Part shown: positions 1 to 5,656 of the stretch, in pieces
Layout: each line of letters begins with the position of its first letter
How positions within the stretch are numbered: the stretch's first letter is position 1
Assembly (NCBI GenBank): GCA_017883345.1
Contig: JADGNT010000238.1
Coordinates: 1 to 7,397, forward strand
DNA length: 7,397 bases
Source: Candidatus Solibacter sp.
Lineage (GTDB): Bacteria > Acidobacteriota > Terriglobia > Bryobacterales > Bryobacteraceae
Direction of reading: 5' to 3'
Program-made: the position numbers and the translations under genes
The notes under the pieces: generated by a model
Databases searched by the model: none
Told to the model about the DNA's origin: nothing
The model's input: the letters and a program-made list of their open reading frames with translations, nothing else

Positions 1-30
1 CGTAGGACGCCGTACTGTTCCAGGCCAGGC

Positions 31-81
31 GAAAAGGAAAGCGCACTTCTCCCTCAGTATAGCGAGAGGAAGAAGTGCGCT
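31..81 (-). terminator. Intrinsic terminator after the secreted-protein gene
   Basis: Read on the minus strand, an 11-base arm (AGCGCACTTCT, 81-71) pairs exactly with AGAAGTGCGCT (50-40). The stem extends inward through a T-G wobble (70/51) and four more pairs (CCTC 69-66 with GAGG 55-52). This gives about 16 pairs around a 10-base loop (65-56). The T-rich tail TTCCTTTTC follows at 39-31. The stem begins 12 bases after the TAG stop of the gene ending at 94. Stem, tail and position all match a rho-independent terminator for leftward transcription. Confidence 0.88.
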
Positions 82-93
82 CTGGGTGAAGCT

Positions 94-2217
94 CTACTGG
101 TACGCGGGCGTGCCGCCGATCCCGACGAAGCTGGTGAAAGCACCGGCGTCGATCGAGCCGCCAGCCTTCAGGGAAGCCGTGAACGTGGCGGGAGTGACGC
201 CGGAAGCCACGGAGAGTAAGCCCGTGGCCGTGGGCTGCAACTGGGTCAGAATCGCAACGGGCACGGTGAACGTCCTCTGGCCGGCGGTAGTGACACAGAT
301 GAATGTGGTCGAGTTGGTGACCGCGCTGCTCCCGGTGCCGGTGGTAGTTCCGGAGGAGCCGATGATCTCCACCAGATCCGACGCATTGCCGCCGGTCCAG
401 TTGAGAGTCAGTCCCGCACTGCGGGTGACAGTGTCGGGCAATGGGCTGGAGAGGGTGAGCAGAGAGCCGAGAGTAATGGAGGTGTTGAACGTTCCGACGT
501 CGTTGCCGCCGGCGCCGTTCAAGGTATAGGTTCCAGGCGGAAGCGTGAAGGTCGTCTGGCCTGGAATGGTGACACCTAAGGCTTCGATATTGGTGAGGGA
601 GTAGCTGTTGTCAGTCTTAGTGAGGGCCTGATTGGTCAGGCTGGAACCGCCCGGGCCGTTGATGGTAACTGCGCCGGCGTCGAGGTTGGTCACCGTGCCG
701 CTGACGCTGACGCTGGTCGTGCCGGTGGTGGTCGCTTGAATCACCTGGCAGCTTCCGGACTGGATGGTGGACACGTTCCCTTGAGAAGCGGACGCCAATT
801 GGAAGCCGGTGATCTTGCTGAAAGCTCCGGCTATGGAATTGGACTTCACGCTGCCCACCGAAGGCAGGGTCATCGCGAACTGCGTGAGCGAGAAATAGCC
901 GGTCGTGTACGTCCCGCCATTATCGAAGTTCCTCAACTGCTGGGTGGTGTAGCCCGGGGCGACACACGCAGTCGCGGAATCGTCCGGCGCGATGGCAATA
1001 AACGAGGGGTTGCTGAGCACGCCGTTGACCGACACCTGGAAGGACACGGTGCAGCCAGTGGGTATGTCCGAAGGCAGGGCGAAGTTGATCTGGTCGGCGC
1101 CAGCCAGACCAGGCGCGCGGCCCGCGTAGAGGGGCGTAATGCTGACTCCGCCCACGATGACCTTGACGTTCACGCCGTTGGCGTTGAAGTCGAAGCCTGG
1201 GGAGGCGGTATTATCGCCGCCCGTGACCGGCCCCATGCCGGTGGCCCAGGCGATCAGAATCTGTCGAGGACGGGATGGCGAAAAGGTGTAGCCGCCAGAC
1301 GCGAAAGTGGTGAAGCGGTCGATATCGAGTTGGGCCGCCGAGATGTAGTTCTGAATTACCGCGAGACCGCTGCCGCTAGAGTCCGCGGTAATCAAGCCGA
1401 GTTTGCGCTGCACCACCTGGGTCGCGAACGGCGCGCTGACGGTGCCGTTGGTGACGGTCACGTTGTAGTTGCCCGGCGTTACCGAGGAGGGCAATACCGC
1501 CGCGAGCTGGTTGACACCCCCCTGATTGTACAGATAGACCAGATACGCGTCGGTGCCGGCGCCGCCCGCGGCAGGCGTAAAGGTGATCTTGACGCCGCTG
1601 GAACTGGCGGGAAGCGGGAAGCTCATCTGAGTGAAGCCGCTGGCGCTGAGGGTTGTCCCTTTGACCACGAAGATGCTTCCCTGCGCGATGTTCTTGGTGT
1701 AGCTGCCGGCATCCAGCACGGCGGTGATGGTGGGCACAGGTGGAGGCGGGGCTCCGCCGGTGGTAATCGTGAAGGTTCCCGACGTGAAGGTGGTGAGCTT
1801 GAAGCCGGACACGATGTCACCCGAGACAGTTCCGGTGAGAGCTATGGGGCTCGTGCCACTCGTCGCGCCGCTGTAAGTGCCGGTGCCGCCCGTGATGGTC
1901 ATGTTTACCGTGGCAGCGCCTCCGCCAAGTATCGAAAGAGGAACTGTAAGTTTTCCGCTCAGAGTCCCGCCTGCATCGAGAGTAATCGTGTAGTCGGCGA
2001 CCACGCTCGTGGCGGTTAGGTCGAGCGGGACGGTGCTCGCAATCTTTCCGGTACCGAGACCCCCCGTAAAGCTCACCGTGCCGGCAATCGCGAAGCTCGT
2101 GAAGGTCGCCGATGGGGTGCCAGTCGCATTCACTGTCAACGTCGTGTTGATGACAGCGGCCGGCACCGCCGCACAAACCAGCAGCGCCAAAGCCAAACTC
2201 GAAAATGTTCGTCTCAT
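94..2217 (-). CDS. Secreted protein with a TIGR03437-type domain
   Basis: This encodes an exported protein of 707 residues with no recognisable catalytic motif. Residues 1-21 form a signal peptide (MRRTFSS, then a hydrophobic LALALLVCAAVPAA core). Residues 22-152 are a Gly/Thr/Ser-rich beta-type region containing a GGTGTYSGATSG motif at 110-121. A proline hinge (APPPPVP) lies at 156-162. Residues about 163-411 resemble the TIGR03437 domain, from ITAVLDAGSY through WATGMGPVTGG and YAGRAPGLAGADQINFALP to VSVNGVLSNPSF. Residues 412-707 are another low-charge Thr/Ser/Gly-rich region, including GTYTLNGAGGNDVG and VTRSAGLTLNWTGG, a combination I recall from other Solibacter proteins. I start at the ATG at 2217 because it begins the signal peptide and GGAGGA lies 13 bases upstream (2231-2236). 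An in-frame ATG at 2274 would add 19 polar residues before the signal. The gene sits last in the series and has its own terminator. A surface or adhesive role is inference only. Confidence 0.85.
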   Translation of the reverse strand: MRRTFSSLALALLVCAAVPAAVINTTLTVNATGTPSATFTSFAIAGTVSFTGGLGTGKIASTVPLDLTATSVVADYTITLDAGGTLSGKLTVPLSILGGGAATVNMTITGGTGTYSGATSGTSPIALTGTVSGDIVSGFKLTTFTSGTFTITTGGAPPPPVPTITAVLDAGSYTKNIAQGSIFVVKGTTLSASGFTQMSFPLPASSSGVKITFTPAAGGAGTDAYLVYLYNQGGVNQLAAVLPSSVTPGNYNVTVTNGTVSAPFATQVVQRKLGLITADSSGSGLAVIQNYISAAQLDIDRFTTFASGGYTFSPSRPRQILIAWATGMGPVTGGDNTASPGFDFNANGVNVKVIVGGVSITPLYAGRAPGLAGADQINFALPSDIPTGCTVSFQVSVNGVLSNPSFIAIAPDDSATACVAPGYTTQQLRNFDNGGTYTTGYFSLTQFAMTLPSVGSVKSNSIAGAFSKITGFQLASASQGNVSTIQSGSCQVIQATTTGTTSVSVSGTVTNLDAGAVTINGPGGSSLTNQALTKTDNSYSLTNIEALGVTIPGQTTFTLPPGTYTLNGAGGNDVGTFNTSITLGSLLTLSSPLPDTVTRSAGLTLNWTGGNASDLVEIIGSSGTTTGTGSSAVTNSTTFICVTTAGQRTFTVPVAILTQLQPTATGLLSVASGVTPATFTASLKAGGSIDAGAFTSFVGIGGTPAYQ

Positions 2218-2358
2218 AGGTCTGTTAGAGTCCTCCACTCTTGAAACGCAGGAATACGGGGAAACTTGGTTCATTGCAGCACAACACCGGTCCCCACCCG
2301 GCGGGCTAGCTTAAGAGTTTACCGCGGTTACCGGCCCCCGTCTACTACTCGTTGCCCA

Positions 2359-3084
2359 TTATTTTTGGCTCAATCCGCCATCAATGGCCAGAATTTGTCC
2401 TGTAACGAAATTCGACGCTTTCAAAAAGTAGACGACCGCTTCGGCGATTTCGGCGGGTGTGCCGCCGCGCTGCGCGGGAGTATTCTCGATCATACGTTTG
2501 CCGCGCTCGTCGATGTCTTCGAAGGGGATCACGCCGGGGGCCACGGAGTTCACCGTGATTTCGGGAGCGAAGGCCTTGGAGAGCGCGCGCGTGAGCATGA
2601 TGACGCCAGCCTTGGAAGCGCAGTAGTGCGCGTGCTCGGCCCAGGGACGAATGCCGCCCAGCGAACTGATGTTGACGATGCGTCCATGGCCCTGCCGCTT
2701 CATGAGGCGCGCGGCGTGCTGGCAGCAGAAGAAGACGGCCTTCAGGTTGACGGAGTGGATGAAGTCCCAATCCTGCTCGGTGATGTCGAGCGGGTCGAAG
2801 CGACTGAAGCGAGCGGCGTTGTTGACCAGGCCGTCGAGGCGTCCGAGGCGCTGCTCCACGTCGGTGAACATGCGCTCAATCTCGGGCACAGATTCCAGGT
2901 TGGCGCGGAAGATGTCGGCGCCGCCGCACTCTTCGGCGGTGCGGCGCGCTTCGGCCTCGGAGTGGTGATAGTGTATGGCGACGCGCGCGCCTTCCGCGGC
3001 GAGACGCAGCGCGATGCCGCGGCCGATGCGTTTGGCGGCGCCGGTAACGAGGATGGTTTGGCCGGCAAGACTAGAGTCGTTCAT
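2359..3084 (-). CDS. SDR oxidoreductase, pteridine-reductase/FabG-like
   Basis: This is a 241-residue classical short-chain dehydrogenase/reductase, a cytosolic NAD(P)H-dependent carbonyl or imine reductase. Visible motifs are the cofactor glycine motif TGAAKRIG (14-21), the NNAA structural motif (88-91), Asn113, the catalytic Ser141, and Tyr154 and Lys158 in YCASK. The C-terminus has FVTGQILAIDGG, typical of the family. The length is standard. The TGxxxRIG form of the glycine motif, with Arg in place of the Gly seen in FabG (TGxxxGIG), points to the pteridine reductase/FolM side, where dihydropteridines or dihydrofolate are reduced. Sequence alone does not fix the substrate, and FabG-like or sugar-alcohol substrates remain possible. 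There is no clear ribosome-binding site next to the ATG. The start lies seven bases beyond the arm of the palindromic repeat at 3092-3190. The SDR follows the MFS gene by 105 bases. Confidence 0.9.
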   Translation of the reverse strand: MNDSSLAGQTILVTGAAKRIGRGIALRLAAEGARVAIHYHHSEAEARRTAEECGGADIFRANLESVPEIERMFTDVEQRLGRLDGLVNNAARFSRFDPLDITEQDWDFIHSVNLKAVFFCCQHAARLMKRQGHGRIVNISSLGGIRPWAEHAHYCASKAGVIMLTRALSKAFAPEITVNSVAPGVIPFEDIDERGKRMIENTPAQRGGTPAEIAEAVVYFLKASNFVTGQILAIDGGLSQK

Positions 3085-3091
3085 GATTGTG

Positions 3092-3190
3092 GGGCGGACC
3101 CCCTGGTCCGCGGCCGACGCCCTCGTCGGCTTGCTTCGTTGGCTACAGAAGCGGGTCCAGGGGGACCCGCGCGGACCAGGGGGTCCGCCC
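3092..3190. repeat. Four-hairpin nested palindromic repeat (REP/BIME-like)
   Basis: Perfect 21-base inverted arms at 3092-3112 and 3170-3190 (GGGCGGACC...GTCCGCG and its complement) enclose two further hairpins. On the plus strand the four are H1 at 3094-3111 (GCGGACC, loop CCCT), H2 at 3113-3130 (GCCGACG, loop CCCT), H3 at 3151-3170 (GCGGGTCC, loop AGGG) and H4 at 3171-3188 (GCGGACC, loop AGGG). The left pair carries CCCT loops and the right pair the complementary AGGG, so the unit is mirror-symmetric around a 20-base unpaired centre. It fills nearly the whole gap between the MFS and SDR genes, and its last base is also the last base of the MFS stop codon. It could affect transcript stability or partial termination. 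There is no T-run, so it is not a typical intrinsic terminator. Confidence 0.85.
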
Positions 3191-4485
3191 TACGCCGTCG
3201 GTTCGCCATGGACTTCGATCTCCTCGGGTTCCACGCCTTCGCGGGTGGGTTCGGGCAGGCGGCCGGTAACGTGGGCCCAGCCCCAGAATATCGCGGTGGT
3301 GGAACTGAGCGCGCCGGCGATGGCGCCGATGGTGCGCGGGTCCCAGTGCTGGCTGGCGATTCCGGCCAGGGTCATGGACACCATCATGACACTCCATTGC
3401 ATGCTTTCGATGGTGGAGAAGACGCGGCCGCGATATCCGTCGGCCACGTTACGCAAAAGCTGCATCATATTCAGTGTGCTGCTGACGCCGACGGCGGCGC
3501 GCGAGATCGCGATGAAGACCAGCGCCCAGGCGAAATTGCGCATCTGGCTGAATATGATGTACGAAGCGCCGTGACAGATGTAGCAAATCACGATGGCGCG
3601 CTTGTAGTTTTGGAAACTCAGGCGCGGCCCGATCTTGTAGGAGATGGCGCCGCCGATGAGCAGGCCGATGCCGGCGCAGCCCCAGATCATGCCGATGCCG
3701 GCGGGGCCGCGATTGAAGACCATTTCGCCGAAGATGCTGAACAGAATCTGCGCGGCGCCGCCGCCGGTGGCCCAGCCCACGGCGATCATGCCGATGCCCA
3801 GGATCAGCGGGCGGCTGCGCATGTAGCGCAGTCCTTCGACGTATTCATGCCAGGGGCGCACCACTTCGGATTCGGTGACGGAGGCGCGCGGCGGGCGAAA
3901 GCCGCGGCCGGGCAGGAACAGCCGCGAGATGCACAACGCGGAAATCAGAAAAGAGAGCGAATTGGCGACGAAGGCCCATTGGAAACCGAACTGGGTCACG
4001 CTGGCGCCGCCCAGAAACGCGCCGATGGAGAGCGTGGTCCACTGCGTGGTCTGGGTCAGCGAATTGGCGGTGTGCAGTTCCTCTTTGGTGGCGATGGAGG
4101 GCAGAATCGCGGCGCGCCCGCTGGTGAAGAACGGCGAAGCCAGCATCAGCAAGCCGCTGAGCAGATAGATCAGCCAGGTTGCGGTCCGGTCGACGGTGAG
4201 GATAAAACCGAGCGCCACCACGGCGCGCACCAGGTCGCTCGCAATCATCATGCGCTTGCGGTCGAAGCGGTCGAGCAGGACACCGGCCAGCGGTCCGGCG
4301 AGGATGGCCGGGATGGCGCGCGCCAGCATCACGCCGGTGACCACCATGCCGTTATGGGTCTGGGCCAGCACGAGGCCGAAGACGGCGATGTTGTTGAAGT
4401 GATCGCCGATCTCGCTCACCACCTGGCCGATCCACGTATTGCGGTAGTTGTGGTTGCGGCGGAGGAGTGAGAGGAACGCGGTCAT
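3190..4485 (-). CDS. MFS transporter, MFS_3/EntS-like exporter
   Basis: This encodes a 431-residue integral membrane protein of the major facilitator superfamily with roughly 11-12 hydrophobic segments, the normal size for a 12-helix carrier. The start (RNHNYRNTWIGQVVSEIGDHF, 10-30) is typical of the MFS_3 group, which includes enterobactin- and macrolide-type exporters. The loop 2-3 signature is clear at 68-88: GVLLDRFDRKRMM...DLVRA, matching GxxxDRxxRK...RA. A related RGRVFS motif lies at 352-357 in the second half. A cytoplasmic loop at about 191-215 separates the two halves, and the tail after 408 is short and acidic. Proton-driven export of a small molecule is the family expectation, but the substrate is unknown. 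It follows the enolase-family gene after 55 bases containing a small hairpin. No normal ribosome-binding site precedes the ATG. The nearest AGGAGG lies 15 bases away, inside that hairpin. Confidence 0.9.
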   Translation of the reverse strand: MTAFLSLLRRNHNYRNTWIGQVVSEIGDHFNNIAVFGLVLAQTHNGMVVTGVMLARAIPAILAGPLAGVLLDRFDRKRMMIASDLVRAVVALGFILTVDRTATWLIYLLSGLLMLASPFFTSGRAAILPSIATKEELHTANSLTQTTQWTTLSIGAFLGGASVTQFGFQWAFVANSLSFLISALCISRLFLPGRGFRPPRASVTESEVVRPWHEYVEGLRYMRSRPLILGIGMIAVGWATGGGAAQILFSIFGEMVFNRGPAGIGMIWGCAGIGLLIGGAISYKIGPRLSFQNYKRAIVICYICHGASYIIFSQMRNFAWALVFIAISRAAVGVSSTLNMMQLLRNVADGYRGRVFSTIESMQWSVMMVSMTLAGIASQHWDPRTIGAIAGALSSTTAIFWGWAHVTGRLPEPTREGVEPEEIEVHGEPTA

Positions 4486-4494
4486 CGGTGGTAG

Positions 4495-4514
4495 GACAGG
4501 CCTCCTGGCCTGTC
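4495..4514. repeat. Short GC-rich hairpin between enolase-family and MFS genes
   Basis: GACAGGCC (4495-4502) and GGCCTGTC (4507-4514) are perfect inverted arms of eight bases around a TCCT loop (AGGA on the minus strand). It sits in the 55-base gap, 9 bases before the MFS start. No T-run follows on the minus strand, so it is not an obvious terminator. The four-base loop and GC-rich stem resemble the units of the larger repeat at 3092-3190, and the CAGGC core recalls the repeat at 5826-5912. It may be a solo unit of the same kind of element. Confidence 0.6.
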
Positions 4515-4540
4515 TCCCTTGAAGCTCTTTGGCATGCCGC

Positions 4541-5656
4541 TCACCCCAACACCTCTTCCCTCACCGTGATGCTGCGAATGAAATCGAGATCGAGCGCGTA
4601 GCCGAAACCGGGTTCGTCGCGCAGCGCGATGGTGCCGTACGGCGTGGTTTCGACGGCGGGCTGGATGATGTCCCGTTTCCAGTAGCGCTGGCTGGCGGAG
4701 ACGTCGCCGGGGAGCACGAAGTTAGGCAGGCTGGCGAGTGCCACGTTGTGGGCGCGCCCGATGCCGGCTTCCAACATGCCGCCGCACCAGACCGGGATGC
4801 CGGCTGCCTGGGCGATATCGTGCACACGTTTGGCCTGGCTGAATCCGGCGACGCGGCCGAGCTTGATGTTGATGATGCCGCAGGCGCGCGCCATGATGGC
4901 CTGCTCGGCGTGGTGCGCGGTGCGAATGCACTCGTCGAGGCAGATGGGGGTCTGCAACTTCGCCTGGAGGATGGCGTGATCGATGATGTCGTGGTGATCC
5001 AGCGGCTGCTCGATCATCATCAGGTAAAAATCGTCCAGTTGGCGCAGGTGATCGGTGTCGGCCAGGGTGTAGGCGGAGTTGGCGTCGGCCATCAGCTTGA
5101 TCGCGGGGAAACGTTCGCGCACGCGGCGGACCACATCGACGTCCCAGCCGGGCTTGATCTTCATCTTGATGCGCTGATAGCCCGCGGCCAGTTCGACCTC
5201 GATTTTTTCGAACAACTGCTCCACGGAATCCTGAATGCCGATGGAGACGCCGCAGGGAATCTCGCGGCGCGCGCCGCCGCCGATCTGCCGCCACAGCGGG
5301 ACTCCGTGGATGCGCGCTTCCAGGTCCCAGACGGCGGCTTCCAATCCGCCGCGCGCCATGTTGTGGCCGCGGATGTGGGCGGTCAAGGGGAAGACGTCTT
5401 CGGCAGTTTGGAGCGGTTTGCCGAGCACGCGCGGGGCGACGTAATCGTGCAGGATGCTCCAGGCGGAGGTGGTCCACTCTTCGTTGTAGAAAGGGTTTTC
5501 GCCGGCGGTGACTTCGCCCCAGCCGGTGACGCCGTCGCCAGAGACTTCCACCAGAATGATGTCACGGCTATAGGTGCGGGAAAAGCTGGTTTCGAAGAAG
5601 TGCACCAGAGGCATGCGGATCTGGCGCAGGGTGATGCGGTCGAGTTTCATTGCCAT
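4541..5656 (-). CDS. menC: o-Succinylbenzoate synthase / N-succinylamino acid racemase
   Basis: This 371-residue protein belongs to the MenC-like (NSAR/OSBS) branch of the enolase superfamily and is cytosolic and Mg2+-dependent. OSBS dehydrates SHCHC to o-succinylbenzoate in menaquinone synthesis. Relatives racemise N-succinylamino acids through the same enolate chemistry, and some do both. Residues 1-125 form the capping domain and the rest the TIM barrel. Catalytic positions are intact: the KMK pair (164-166), metal ligands Asp191 (MADAN), Glu216 (IEQP) and Asp241 (LDE), and the second base Lys265 (NIKLGR). GGMLEAGIGRAHN (292-304) is typical of this branch. Two starts are possible, the ATG at 5656 or the one at 5650. 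The second overlaps the GNAT stop as ATGA, the classic arrangement for translational coupling. No other men genes are in the window, and the upstream acyltransferase favours the racemase role. The symbol reflects the family rather than a proven reaction. Confidence 0.88.
   Translation of the reverse strand: MAMKLDRITLRQIRMPLVHFFETSFSRTYSRDIILVEVSGDGVTGWGEVTAGENPFYNEEWTTSAWSILHDYVAPRVLGKPLQTAEDVFPLTAHIRGHNMARGGLEAAVWDLEARIHGVPLWRQIGGGARREIPCGVSIGIQDSVEQLFEKIEVELAAGYQRIKMKIKPGWDVDVVRRVRERFPAIKLMADANSAYTLADTDHLRQLDDFYLMMIEQPLDHHDIIDHAILQAKLQTPICLDECIRTAHHAEQAIMARACGIINIKLGRVAGFSQAKRVHDIAQAAGIPVWCGGMLEAGIGRAHNVALASLPNFVLPGDVSASQRYWKRDIIQPAVETTPYGTIALRDEPGFGYALDLDFIRSITVREEVLG

Noticed and set aside
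736..2019. A 427-codon plus-strand open frame within the secreted-protein gene
   Set aside because: It is antisense to a gene with signal peptide, TIGR03437-type domain and terminator. The translation is Arg/Gly/Ala-rich and featureless.
2218..2274. Start of the secreted protein at the ATG at 2274
   Set aside because: It would put 19 polar residues ahead of a complete signal peptide. The ATG at 2217 has GGAGGA upstream and begins the signal directly.
2321..2332. Small palindromes ACCGCGGT and GGTTACC after the SDR gene as a terminator
   Set aside because: The arms are only four bases or fewer, with no stem of useful length and no T-run, so chance is the better explanation.
3092..3190. Reading the large palindrome as an ordinary intrinsic terminator
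   Set aside because: No T-run follows either side, and the four-hairpin mirrored layout is more elaborate than a terminator needs. Partial termination is still possible.
2266..4470. A 734-codon plus-strand open frame spanning the SDR and MFS genes
   Set aside because: It runs antisense across two well-recognised genes and the repeat between them. Its product is rich in Ala, Gly, Asp, His and Arg with no family motif, as expected for a shadow frame in GC-rich DNA.
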